Assembly (NCBI RefSeq): GCF_000025625.1 | Contig: NC_013922.1 | Coordinates: 1,364,001 to 1,428,000, forward strand | Direction of reading: 5' to 3' | Source of the DNA: Natrialba magadii ATCC 43099 | GTDB lineage: Archaea > Halobacteriota > Halobacteria > Halobacteriales > Natrialbaceae | DNA: 64,000 nucleotides | Shown: positions 16,639-24,867 of the stretch, in pieces | How positions within the stretch are numbered: position 1 is the first letter of the stretch | Layout: each line of letters opens with the position of its first letter | The notes under the pieces: model-generated | What the model was told of the DNA's origin: nothing | The model's input: only the letters and a program-made list of their open reading frames with translations | The model's database searches: none | Position numbers and translations under genes: made by a program

Positions 16639-18216
16639 CTACCGCAACGACTGCGCCGCGTTCAACAGATCCCGGGCGAACGGGCGTGGGTCGTTCCAGC
16701 TGAGGTAATCGAACCGTGGCTCCGCAGCGATCGATCGGCAAATGTCCCAGAGCGCCGTCGAAAACCGCGGCTTCTCCACCAGCGGTACGTCCGCCGTCAG
16801 GATCGAATGGAGGTGCAACAGCTCCCCCCGGAGGAGGTGGCCACCGATCCCCACCTCGTAGCTGTGGTCGATCCGTTCGCCCTCACCCGTCGCGAGCAGC
16901 CAGTAGTAGTACGGAAAGTCAGCTCCTGTCTGTACCGTAAACGGCAGCGACGACCAGAATCGTGGATTGATCTCCATCAGCTTGAACTCGCCCGTCTCCT
17001 CGTCGCGCAGGAACTCGACCATCGCCAGCCCGTGCCACTCGAGTGCATCGAGCAGATTCCGACCAGCCGTCTCGAGTGCGGGAATGCGAACCGACTCGCG
17101 GTAGGAACTCGGACCGCCAGCGTAGCTGTAACCCCGCCGTTGACGGTGCTGGAAGGTTGCGACTGGCTCGCCGTGGTCGTACAGTGCGAAGAAGGCATAC
17201 TCGTCGCTCGTCGGAACGTACTCCTGAACGATCGGGGTGTGACGCATTTCGGTGCGGAGGGACTCGAGTACTGATGCTGCGGTGTCGGTGGTGTTAGCGG
17301 TGTCGGCGGTGTCGGCGGTGTCGGCGGTGTCTGCGGTGTCGGCGATACTGGTGGTGTCACCAGCGCGCTCGCCGTCGCCACCTCCCGATGGCGAAGAAGA
17401 CGCTGCACTGGTCCCGCCGTCGGTATCGAGGGAGTCGTGCGAGTAGCCTGTCTTGCCGGTGGCCGTGCGTATCGGATTGGTCGCTATCGCGGTCAGCGTA
17501 TCACCACGAACGTCGCCACCCTCGTCGTCAGTGGCTGCAGCCGTCGAAGACCCAGTAGAGCTGTCGTCGCTCGCTGGCGGAGACCCGGTTGCACCGTTCT
17601 CAGGTGTGGGCGTTCCGCTTGCCGGTGCGACTTCGATTTGTTCAGAGTCGCCGCAATCGAACTCGAGATAGCGAGTCGACGGCGGTGCGAGACAGGTCTC
17701 AGGACCGTATTGGTCGACGTACTCGGCTGTAAGGATCGAATACCGCGGCTTGACGATCCACTCTCGGTTCGGGTCAGGGACCTCGGTACACAGCGTCGTC
17801 TCGGGAATCGCCACGCCCGCCTCTGACGCGGTATCGAAGAGTTCGATGCGATCCTGGACGCGCGCGAGCGTCTGCAGGTCGGGCCAGGGCGTCCCGATGT
17901 GGTCGGCGAACTCGTCCCGGTAGGCTGCAAGGGCGTAGACATCCGGCTCGCGCACAGGAACGATCGTTTGCACGTCGGGACGCTTCGCGAGCGATAGCAG
18001 CGCGTCCTTGTACGCGAGCAGGTTCTCGTGTGGCGACGGCACGACGATTGCCTCGTCACAGTAGCGCGACCGGAACGACGGGGTCTGCTCGTCGCTCGAA
18101 ACGACAATGGTCCGGATTCCCTGTCGCGCGAACGAGCGGAGGCACGCGAGCGAACTCGGCGCGGTAATCCCCGGCACGACGACTGACTTGCGCCCACCCC
18201 AGACGTTCGATTCCAT
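16639..18216 (-). CDS. ATP-grasp carboxylate-amine ligase family protein
   Basis: 525 residues. N-terminal Rossmann-like domain (VVVPGITAPSSLACLRSFAR, SSDEQTPSFRSRYCD), then ATP-grasp motifs: WIVKPRYS with the ATP-binding Lys, VQEYVP, and MEINPRFWSSLP with the metal ligands. Between about residues 190 and 305 an insertion of low complexity, including a run of TAD units, splits the ATP-grasp domain. Relatives form amide or peptide-like bonds, often in cell-surface or secondary metabolite pathways. The GNAT gene lies directly upstream (28 bases), so the pair is probably an operon; together with the sulfatase genes this suggests surface polymer modification (inference). Confidence 0.85.
   Translation of the reverse strand: MESNVWGGRKSVVVPGITAPSSLACLRSFARQGIRTIVVSSDEQTPSFRSRYCDEAIVVPSPHENLLAYKDALLSLAKRPDVQTIVPVREPDVYALAAYRDEFADHIGTPWPDLQTLARVQDRIELFDTASEAGVAIPETTLCTEVPDPNREWIVKPRYSILTAEYVDQYGPETCLAPPSTRYLEFDCGDSEQIEVAPASGTPTPENGATGSPPASDDSSTGSSTAAATDDEGGDVRGDTLTAIATNPIRTATGKTGYSHDSLDTDGGTSAASSSPSGGGDGERAGDTTSIADTADTADTADTADTANTTDTAASVLESLRTEMRHTPIVQEYVPTSDEYAFFALYDHGEPVATFQHRQRRGYSYAGGPSSYRESVRIPALETAGRNLLDALEWHGLAMVEFLRDEETGEFKLMEINPRFWSSLPFTVQTGADFPYYYWLLATGEGERIDHSYEVGIGGHLLRGELLHLHSILTADVPLVEKPRFSTALWDICRSIAAEPRFDYLSWNDPRPFARDLLNAAQSLR
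17279..17345 (-). repeat. 9-bp tandem repeat encoding TAD units in ATP-grasp gene
   Basis: About six to seven GGTGTCGGC-type units, nearly identical, encode IADTADTADTADTADTAN. In-frame slippage product within the non-conserved insertion. Confidence 0.9.
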
Positions 18217-18244
18217 AGCGAGCGGTCCACAGCGGGGAGAAATG

Positions 18245-19597
18245 TTATGTTGTGTCTAAATCGAGCCGCGAGAGACACCAGTCGGCTGCCGAACACGTTT
18301 CGAACCCGCCCGCTGTGTTCGCATCGGAACGAGACTCCTCACCCACGAGGTCCCGAACCAGCAACGTCCGACAGGCCGGCTGCAGGATCGTCGAGAGCGG
18401 AAATCGTGTATCCGGATAGAACCGGTACCGAAGCGGCTTCGGCAGCGTCTCCCCGAACGCCGTCACGAACGCCCGCTCGCGCGCATCGGCGAGCGCCCGA
18501 ACGAGGAGGGACTCGAGTGCATCGGCCTCAGCCTCGAGGTCGCGCGGCAACGTCTCGATGATCTCGATGGATTCACCGGCGGCGGTGCTGTTGGGAGCGG
18601 TAACGAGTGCGGCAACCGGTTCGTCATCGCGTGTGGCGACGTACGTTGGGTAGGTCTGGGTTGGTCTATCGAAGCGCCACCGGTAGAACGTCTCGCTCCG
18701 GTTGGTGTGGAAGCCATCGGGGATCGAACGCTGATAGGTGGCTGCGAGGACTGCAGCCGGTGGCCGGTCGTGTTGCTCGATGGTGAGGTCGGTATCGGTC
18801 GTCGCGAGCAGCCGATCGCCAGCCCGGTGGACGGTCGGTACTGCAGCCGTGACTGACTGGGCGACGCGGTCGGCCGCGCGAACGCCGCGGTCGTCGGCGA
18901 CCGAATCGGCCTCCGTGGCGTTGGCTGTCGTCGCCGTCGACGATGACGGGCCGACCGTAAGCGGTGATTCCGACGACTTCGCTGGGTGAGGTGACGAAAG
19001 TCGTGTCGAACTGCCGGCCACGTTCGACTCAGTCGACCCGGCTGTCGCAATCGACGCGGCCGAGTCCGTCGGCTCCGTCTGTGCTGTCTCGCCTGTAACC
19101 GCTCGCAACACAGTACTGGGGTCCTGGGGCCGGTAGTACATCGGCACCGACCCTACGTCCCGCCAGCCGTGGTTTATGTTCCCCTGTTTCGAGTGCTCGT
19201 TTGGAAAGTTAAAACAGAACGCCGGGTCCTGCGCCTGGCCAGCGTAGCGCTCGAGTGCCAGTTCGTTCATCCGACCGAACAGCCCTTGGCGTCGGTGGTC
19301 GGAATGGACCATCGTGTCGCAGGGCTGGAACGCCGGGAAGACGGTTTCCCCGTTGCGGACCGGTTGCGCGAAGAACGACCGCGCGCCGACGAGTTCGCCG
19401 CCCCGCTCCGCGACGATGATCGGCACGTGGTCGACGAAGGGATTCCGTTCGAACTTCCAGCGGAACCAGCCGGTTCCGCGCTTCCGGTCGAAGACCTCGT
19501 CGTAGAGGGAGAGGAAAGCGCTCCGGTCGCTCGGTCGAAACGGGCGAACCGTGTACGACGCCTGCGGACGCGGTCGAGTCGAGCGGAACTGGGTCAT
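18245..19597 (-). CDS. GNAT-family N-acetyltransferase with central low-complexity insert
   Basis: 450 residues from the ATG at 19597 (MTQFRSTRPRP). The first part, about residues 15-165, has the GNAT acetyl-CoA loop HSDHRRQGLFGRMNELAL and FNFPNEHSKQGNINHGW. A Ser/Thr/Ala-rich stretch of about 75 residues follows, then a second GNAT-like half (FYRWRFDRPTQTYPTYVA). This layout is common in haloarchaeal GNAT proteins of cell-surface polysaccharide loci. It is cotranscribed with the ATP-grasp gene 28 bases downstream. The acceptor is unknown. Confidence 0.8.
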   Translation of the reverse strand: MTQFRSTRPRPQASYTVRPFRPSDRSAFLSLYDEVFDRKRGTGWFRWKFERNPFVDHVPIIVAERGGELVGARSFFAQPVRNGETVFPAFQPCDTMVHSDHRRQGLFGRMNELALERYAGQAQDPAFCFNFPNEHSKQGNINHGWRDVGSVPMYYRPQDPSTVLRAVTGETAQTEPTDSAASIATAGSTESNVAGSSTRLSSPHPAKSSESPLTVGPSSSTATTANATEADSVADDRGVRAADRVAQSVTAAVPTVHRAGDRLLATTDTDLTIEQHDRPPAAVLAATYQRSIPDGFHTNRSETFYRWRFDRPTQTYPTYVATRDDEPVAALVTAPNSTAAGESIEIIETLPRDLEAEADALESLLVRALADARERAFVTAFGETLPKPLRYRFYPDTRFPLSTILQPACRTLLVRDLVGEESRSDANTAGGFETCSAADWCLSRLDLDTT

Positions 19598-19813
19598 GGG
19601 TGATGTCGATACCGACGGTGGACTGTTGCTTCGTCTCGTCTCGCCCCCGCGTTCACGCCGGTACGACAATAGTCCCTTCAGTCCCTTCGAAAAAAGCGGT
19701 TGAGCCTGAATACGCAGTGCTTACCAGCCAGCTAACCAGTTCGTTCGCTGCGCCCGGTTGCGATTTCGGCTATGAACGTCTGCGGGCGTGCTTGTCCGAA
19801 CGCGACTAGATTG

Positions 19814-21331
19814 TCATCCGTTACTAATTTTTGGGTTGTCATATGCGTCCTGTTGGACGATCATTCCACCAGTCCCCACTGCGAGACACCGACCGGAACC
19901 GATCGCAACGGCGTGTAGGGCGCCGATCTCGGCGGATTCCAGCGTTCCATCGGCGTCGACCGTCGACCACGATGCTGTCGACGCGCGCTCGAAAAGCGAG
20001 CCGTCATCGTCGCAGGCCACTGTCCGGTTCCCTTCGCGGGCGATTCCGGTCAGTGTTGTCGAGGACACTCGCTCTGGTGTCCAGTTCGTGCCGTCATAGC
20101 GGTGGACAACGCCATCGTCGGCGCTGAGAAGGACCGATGACTGTGATCCGGCGTCAGGGTTTTCATCATCTGCATCCATCACGGCTCGCACCGCAACGTC
20201 GGTCAGCGTTCCATCCGCACCCTCGATTCCGATCCGTTCGAACGATTGGCCGCCATCAGCTGTTTCGAAGACACCGTCGTTCGTATCGCAGCAATACCCC
20301 GTCGTGGGGTCGGCTAACGCCACACCGCTCAGACTCGAGCCGCTGCCGGGTGTGACCGGTTCGTTCCACGTCACGTCACCGTCGCGGTACTGCCCACGGA
20401 CGACGTTCCCCGACCCATTGACGAGCAGGACCGTCTCCTCGCCGGCCGAGCCGCCGACGGCGAGCCCGAGCCAGTTATTTGTGATATCCCGCGGTGCCGT
20501 GTGATCGGTGTGGCGACCCGTGTCCGTCTCGAGTCGCCCCACTGTGCCGCTGTCGCCAGCGACCCAGACCGCGTCGCCGTCGTCTGTTGCGTCGACACCG
20601 ACGAGATCGTTCCCGGCGGCACCAGGGCCGTCCTCGAGAACGGTCGTCCACTCGTCGGCCTCAGCGAGAACGACGCCGTCGTCACCGACTGCGTAGCCGC
20701 GACCAGTGTCAGTGACGACCACGTCGTGCAGTGTCGCTGCCGTCGGAACCGACGGGAGCACCCACTGTTCGGTCTCGTCCGGTCTGTCGTCGTCAGTACT
20801 TTCGACCCGCTTGTCAGCAGTTACAGTCCTGCTGTCAGCAGTCGCAGCGTCAGAGTCGGACATCGCAGTCGATCCAGCTTCCGTCTCAGCCGCAACTGCC
20901 CCGTCTCGCACTTCCACCGGTGTCTGCTCGGGTTCGTCGGATCGATCGTCGTCGAACTGGTCAGCAGGAGGCTGCCGACCATCGGGCGTCGTCGACGTTG
21001 ACGAGTCTTTCGCTGCCTGCGCGGTCGCCGCTTCGGGTTCAGTCTGCTCGCCCTCCGTTTTGGGCTCAGTCTGGGACGGACTCGAGTGCCCCGAGAAGAC
21101 GTCCAGGTCACCGGCCTGTCTGCGCCAGCGGATGTAGAGAACGATTGGAGGAAGGAGGTACGAGGCGAAGGCGAGGGCGGCGAACCAGCGGTGAACGAAC
21201 GTCAGCGTTCCGAAGGCGGTGAGACCGACTGTTGCGACGGTATGGATCCACGTCTTCGTGTAGTTTCGGAAGAAGGTTCCGAAGCCGCGTTCCCCCGCCT
21301 CCGTCTCGGTGCTGTGTTCGTTCGCAGCCAT
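19814..21331 (-). CDS. Membrane-anchored beta-propeller-like protein
   Basis: 505 residues. Two hydrophobic segments lie at about 30-46 and 50-66 (HTVATVGLTAFGTLTF, FASYLLPPIVLYIRW), followed by a 130-residue acidic low-complexity stalk. The remainder shows repeats of about 45 residues with GxGYAVGDDGVVL, DAVWVAGDSGTVGRLE, GYCCDTNDGVFETADGG and CLAVGTGGMIV, as in YCF48/sortilin-type propellers. Likely an extracytoplasmic binding scaffold; partner unknown. It ends 216 bases before the GNAT gene. Confidence 0.65.
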   Translation of the reverse strand: MAANEHSTETEAGERGFGTFFRNYTKTWIHTVATVGLTAFGTLTFVHRWFAALAFASYLLPPIVLYIRWRRQAGDLDVFSGHSSPSQTEPKTEGEQTEPEAATAQAAKDSSTSTTPDGRQPPADQFDDDRSDEPEQTPVEVRDGAVAAETEAGSTAMSDSDAATADSRTVTADKRVESTDDDRPDETEQWVLPSVPTAATLHDVVVTDTGRGYAVGDDGVVLAEADEWTTVLEDGPGAAGNDLVGVDATDDGDAVWVAGDSGTVGRLETDTGRHTDHTAPRDITNNWLGLAVGGSAGEETVLLVNGSGNVVRGQYRDGDVTWNEPVTPGSGSSLSGVALADPTTGYCCDTNDGVFETADGGQSFERIGIEGADGTLTDVAVRAVMDADDENPDAGSQSSVLLSADDGVVHRYDGTNWTPERVSSTTLTGIAREGNRTVACDDDGSLFERASTASWSTVDADGTLESAEIGALHAVAIGSGRCLAVGTGGMIVQQDAYDNPKISNG

Positions 21332-21642
21332 TTCACGAGTCGTGCGGTAACGGTGACGATCCAGTGGGGGTGCTCTGGGTGCGATTCAGTTGGGCGGGCG
21401 CGCAAACAGTCACAGCCCACGATTCTAGCGCGAGCGGCAAAACGGCGTTGCAGGCACAACGAGCGGACTCGAGTTTCCGGAGTCGAAAGTTGACAGCGCT
21501 AGTCGGGTCGAAACTGCACAGCGCTACTCAAGTCGGGATCGGTCCGCGTCCGCGTCCACATCCGCGTCCGCGTCCACATCCGCGTCCGCGTCCGCGGGAC
21601 GTGTGACGTGTCAGGAACAGCAGTCCAGCCCCAGCCACGCGC
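21332..21642. other. Intergenic region with an 18-bp tandem repeat
   Basis: 310 bases without a credible gene. It contains ACAGCGCTA direct repeats around 21490-21530, the promoter side of the propeller gene, and the CGCGTCC tandem repeat next to the sulfatase stop. Confidence 0.6.
21545..21596. repeat. 18-bp tandem repeat (CGCGTCCGCGTCCACATC)
   Basis: Two full units and a partial third (with CCGCG replacing CCACATC) lie 46 bases beyond the stop codon of the downstream sulfatase. Non-coding. Confidence 0.9.
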
Positions 21643-23289
21643 TTACAGATAACCGAGATCAGCCAGTCGCTCTTTCGTCCCCTCTCGCATCGCCACCTCG
21701 TCCGTCGAGTCGGGTTCCGACTCGGCCAGCGGATCGAAGCGCTCCTCGAGTTGCTCCTGGAGCGCGCTGACGGTGTCGGGTTCGGCCTGGACGAGGTTCG
21801 ACTGCTCGGCTGGATCGGTCGGGACGTGATGGAGCCGTTCGAAGCCGTCGTCGCCACGGACGTACTTGTACTCGTGTGTCCGAATCGCACGAAGTCGGCG
21901 GTCGAACTCGCGGACGCGGTCCGGAATATCGCCGAATCGGGCTTCGAGCCGGTCGATCGACGGCTGTGGGGCGACGTACTCGGCGAAGACAGCGTCTCTC
22001 GGATCGTCGTCCGACGCGGGGTGGAGTGAGCGCCCGCTTCCCTGTTCCCGCAGTTCGGGATCAGAAACACCGACGGCGTCGAGGAGTGTGAGCGGCAGGT
22101 CGAGCAGTTGGACGAGGTCGTCGCGGTGGGTACCCGTCACATCGTCAGTGGTGGTTCCGGATTCAGTTCCAGTTTCGGTTCCACTTCCGGACTCGAAATC
22201 GGCGTCAGTAAACGGCCCCCCGTGACAGACCAGCGGCACGTTGATCAACGTATCGTACAGGTTGTACTGGTGGCCGAAGAAATCGTGTTCGCCGATATGC
22301 TCGCCGTGGTCGCCACAGACCACGAAGAGGGTATCCTCCCATTCGCCGTGGGACTCGAGTGCCTCCCGGAGACGACCAACCTGGGCGTCGGCGTAGGCGA
22401 GTTCGGCGCGGTAGAGGCCACGGAGCAGTTCGAACTCACGCTCGGTGATTTCGTAGTCCTCGCAATCGTAGGCGCGGGGGTCCTGTCTGATCGCGGTCGC
22501 CTCCTCGTAGGTCGCGTCCTCGGGGAGGAAGCGTTCTGCGTACTCTTGCGGCGGGTCGTACTCGACGTGGGGTTCGATGAAGTTACAGAAGAGGAAGAAC
22601 GGCTTGTCGTCGTCGCGGTCGCCGAGCCAGCCGTCGACCCAGTCCGCAGAGCGGGCGGCACCGTCGTCACCCGATGGCTGCAGGACTTCGCTGTAGAGGA
22701 TGTTCGCCGCGTTGACGACGGGATTGCCGTCGAACAGTCGGTTCCGGGTCGCCTGGAGCTTTTCGCGCAGATCCTCACCCCGGACGACGGCCCCCATGTC
22801 GGCGTCGGACTGGATGTACTGCCATCCTTTCCGGAGGTCGTCGAAACCGCGGTCAAAGCCGAACTCCTCGGTTATCCAGGTGTTGTTCGAGATACCGACG
22901 GTCTCGTAGCCGGCGTCGGCGAACGCCTCGGGAAGCGTTCGAAGTTCCGGATCGAGGAACGTGTGCCCGCCGTGCGTGCCGTGTTCGGAGGCATACAGGC
23001 CGGTGAACATCGAGCCGTGGGAGGGAAGTGTCCACGGAGCCGTCGCAAACGCGTTCTCGAAAACGGTGCCAGTTTCGGCGAGCCGACACAGCGTCGGTGT
23101 TGGTTGGGTCGGATCGTGGCGCTCGTCTGGGTCGTCTTCGGCTGGATCGTTCGAACTTGCGTCCGTGGTCGGCCACTCGCCGACACTCCTCGCACGTGCC
23201 GTATCGAGTACGACGAGAACCACGTTCCTGGCTGTTGAATGTGACTCCGATTCACGTCCGTTAGACTCGGCTGCTGATTCCTCCGCCAT
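21643..23289 (-). CDS. Sulfatase-fold hydrolase lacking the formylglycine cysteine
   Basis: 548 residues from the ATG at 23289; the upstream in-frame extension is excluded. Alkaline phosphatase/sulfatase superfamily: NVVLVVLDTARA at the first metal site, FLFCNFIEPHVEYD, VVCGDHGEHIGEHDFFGHQ at the second metal site, and YKYVRGDDGFERLH near the C-terminus. The nucleophile region reads APWTLPSHGSMFTG, so Thr takes the place of the Cys or Ser of the C/S-x-P-x-R motif, and His replaces the Arg. A classical sulfatase mechanism is therefore doubtful; a Thr nucleophile, as in phosphotransfer relatives, is possible. Separated from the second sulfatase by the insertion sequence. Confidence 0.85.
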   Translation of the reverse strand: MAEESAAESNGRESESHSTARNVVLVVLDTARARSVGEWPTTDASSNDPAEDDPDERHDPTQPTPTLCRLAETGTVFENAFATAPWTLPSHGSMFTGLYASEHGTHGGHTFLDPELRTLPEAFADAGYETVGISNNTWITEEFGFDRGFDDLRKGWQYIQSDADMGAVVRGEDLREKLQATRNRLFDGNPVVNAANILYSEVLQPSGDDGAARSADWVDGWLGDRDDDKPFFLFCNFIEPHVEYDPPQEYAERFLPEDATYEEATAIRQDPRAYDCEDYEITEREFELLRGLYRAELAYADAQVGRLREALESHGEWEDTLFVVCGDHGEHIGEHDFFGHQYNLYDTLINVPLVCHGGPFTDADFESGSGTETGTESGTTTDDVTGTHRDDLVQLLDLPLTLLDAVGVSDPELREQGSGRSLHPASDDDPRDAVFAEYVAPQPSIDRLEARFGDIPDRVREFDRRLRAIRTHEYKYVRGDDGFERLHHVPTDPAEQSNLVQAEPDTVSALQEQLEERFDPLAESEPDSTDEVAMREGTKERLADLGYL

Positions 23290-23432
23290 GGTTGACAATG
23301 CTCCGCCACACGTGGGGAAGGCTACCAGCCCGGAACGTGCAGGTGATTCACGATATCGTGATGCCACACACGACGTATCGGATTCGGATACATTCAGCTG
23401 TAAGAAATACTTACGGAAGTGCAAGGAGAAAG

Positions 23433-23457
23433 CCCCGCCCTTCACAGTAGACGCCGA
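23433..23457 (+). repeat. Left terminal inverted repeat of the IS
   Basis: 25 bases beginning CCCCGCCCT; pairs with 24781-24805 with four mismatches (TC/GA and AC/TT relative to the right repeat). Confidence 0.85.
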
Positions 23458-23489
23458 ACCTAATTTTCGGCGTTGCTGGTAGGGTGGCT

Positions 23490-24602
23490 ATGGTCAAGAC
23501 AACCGAAGCAAAACAAGTCTGTCGCGCCGCATCTACCGTGGTTTATCCAGCACTCGATTTCGGAATCAAACCTTGTGGGAGCTATACGAGAGAGGACTTC
23601 GAGAAAGTCCTCTCTCGTGTCGCCTTTGAACAAGAGTTCGCTAACACTGCTGGAAAAACGTGCCAACTCGATCATGGCGAACCCGTCGACATTACGTCGA
23701 CGGCTCGCAACGGGCTCGCAAAATCACTGCTCTACCATCTTCGGAACTTGGAAGCGGACGCTATCGACGGTCAGTTCGATGGCGTCCGCGACGATCTCTT
23801 CGAGATTCTTCGGAAACAACGGCTCTTGCCTGACTGTGTTGATGTTGCGATCGATCTCCACGAATGGCGGTTTTACGGCGATGCAGACACTGACCACGTC
23901 CTGATCACCTATCCCGATCAAGGAACCAATCGAACGTACTGTTTTGCGACGATCTGTATCGTCGCACCGGGAACGCGATTCACGCTCGACGTGCTGGCGC
24001 TGGAGGCGAACGGTTTCCGCGAAAAGCGCGAAGCCGTTCGCTCGTTGCTGGAAACGGCACAAGAGTATGTCTCGATTAGACACGTCTACCTCGACAGAGG
24101 CTTCTACCAGGTCCACGTCGTTGCGGAACTCGAACAGCTCGACGTCGATTATATCGTCCGTGCACGCCCGAGTAAGGGGATGAAAGCCCGTCTCAGCGCC
24201 GGCGCTGAGACGGTCGTTGACGAGTATCTCGTGCAACGGAAACGTAAGCCAACCGCTTCAGTTGCAGTGACTGTGTTTGCTGTGCCACATCGGTCAACCG
24301 AGGACGAGCACGTCTGGTTCGTTACGAATCTCGACCTTGAGCCTGAGGCGGCGAGAGCGTACGCGGCGGCGTTTCGCCGCCGCTGGGGAATTGAGACTTC
24401 CTACCGCCAGATCGGAGACTTTCTCCCGAGAACGTCATCGCCGACGTTCTCGGTGCGACTGTTCTACTTCCTGTTCGCGGTTTCGATGTACAATCTGTGG
24501 ATCCTCGCAAATGTGCTTGTCTCAGCTGGTGCTGTCCCGGAGAAACCGCCAATCTCGACACGTGTCTTCAGAAAATTCGTCGATGTGACCGATTACGGCT
24601 AG
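23490..24602 (+). CDS. ISH3-like DDE transposase
   Basis: 370 residues from the ATG at 23490 (a GTG two codons earlier is also possible). The catalytic triad of an IS4-like DDE fold can be read: D122 in VAIDLHEWRFYGD, D202 in VYLDRGFY, E302 in RRWGIETSYRQI, the last with the Y..R..E-type spacing. The frame is intact, so the enzyme should be active. It resembles ISH3-family proteins in layout (YHLR, RFYGD, YLDRGFY, IETSYR). The coding sequence is unusually rich in perfect inverted repeats, annotated separately. It has no ACTCGAGT palindrome, unlike most neighbouring genes. Confidence 0.88.
   Translation: MVKTTEAKQVCRAASTVVYPALDFGIKPCGSYTREDFEKVLSRVAFEQEFANTAGKTCQLDHGEPVDITSTARNGLAKSLLYHLRNLEADAIDGQFDGVRDDLFEILRKQRLLPDCVDVAIDLHEWRFYGDADTDHVLITYPDQGTNRTYCFATICIVAPGTRFTLDVLALEANGFREKREAVRSLLETAQEYVSIRHVYLDRGFYQVHVVAELEQLDVDYIVRARPSKGMKARLSAGAETVVDEYLVQRKRKPTASVAVTVFAVPHRSTEDEHVWFVTNLDLEPEAARAYAAAFRRRWGIETSYRQIGDFLPRTSSPTFSVRLFYFLFAVSMYNLWILANVLVSAGAVPEKPPISTRVFRKFVDVTDYG
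23586..23618 (+). repeat. Perfect 14-bp inverted repeat, 5-base loop, in transposase gene
   Basis: ACGAGAGAGGACTT at 23586-23599, loop CGAGA, exact reverse complement at 23605-23618. Confidence 0.95.
23754..23789 (+). repeat. 14-bp inverted repeat with one G-U, 8-base loop
   Basis: Arms 23754-23767 and 23776-23789; the one non-Watson-Crick position is T opposite G, which would pair as G-U in the transcript. Confidence 0.9.
23945..23966 (+). repeat. Perfect 9-bp inverted repeat, 4-base loop
   Basis: TGCGACGAT, loop CTGT, ATCGTCGCA. Confidence 0.95.
24006..24041 (+). repeat. 12-bp inverted repeat with one G-U, extended inside
   Basis: Arms 24006-24017 and 24030-24041 pair except for one T opposite G. 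The interior CGCGAAAAGCGC can continue the stem after a bulged base. Confidence 0.9.
24188..24213 (+). repeat. Perfect 26-bp palindrome in transposase gene
   Basis: CCGTCTCAGCGCC at 24188-24200 is followed without a gap by its exact reverse complement at 24201-24213. Confidence 0.97.
24363..24383 (+). repeat. Perfect 9-bp inverted repeat, 3-base loop
   Basis: GCGGCGGCG, TTT, CGCCGCCGC, just before the codons for the catalytic Glu. Confidence 0.95.
24426..24453 (+). repeat. Perfect 11-bp inverted repeat, 6-base loop
   Basis: CCGAGAACGTC, loop ATCGCC, GACGTTCTCGG. Confidence 0.95.
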
Positions 24603-24661
24603 AGGAAGATCTGTCCGACCGAGATGATCGGTCAGAACGTCGTAACCGAGTGGCAACGCTC

Positions 24662-24688
24662 AGAAACGCCGCCGACAGCGGCGTTTCT
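24662..24688 (+). repeat. Perfect 11-bp inverted repeat after the transposase stop
   Basis: AGAAACGCCGC, loop CGACA, GCGGCGTTTCT followed by TCGTG. It lies 60 bases beyond the stop codon and could end transcription or shield the right end from outside transcription. Confidence 0.9.
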
Positions 24689-24867
24689 TCGTGCCCTTCC
24701 TCGCTGTGTCGCATAGATCGTTGGAGCGCTGCAATCCAAATCGGTTGATCAACCAGTTACGTTCGGCTGTCCGCGTTGAATCGGCAACTACTGTTCAGGG
24801 CGGGGAGGATGTCAAGGCCCGTGTCGCGACCAAACGCTTACTCAGTTGCTCACTGTATCTCATCCGC

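Larger units (their letters stand above)
23427..24812 (+). mobile_element. Complete ISH-type insertion sequence (ISH3-like), about 1.39 kb
   Basis: Terminal inverted repeats: left 23433-23457 (CCCCGCCCTTCACAGTAG...) and right 24781-24805, 21 of 25 positions paired. Both are just inside a candidate 5-base target duplication CAAGG at 23422-23426 and 24813-24817. One intact DDE transposase gene fills the element. Length and gene layout fit the ISH3 family of haloarchaea. The outermost six to seven bases do not align perfectly, so the exact ends could shift by a few bases. The element is in the gap between two sulfatase genes and disrupts neither. Confidence 0.85.
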
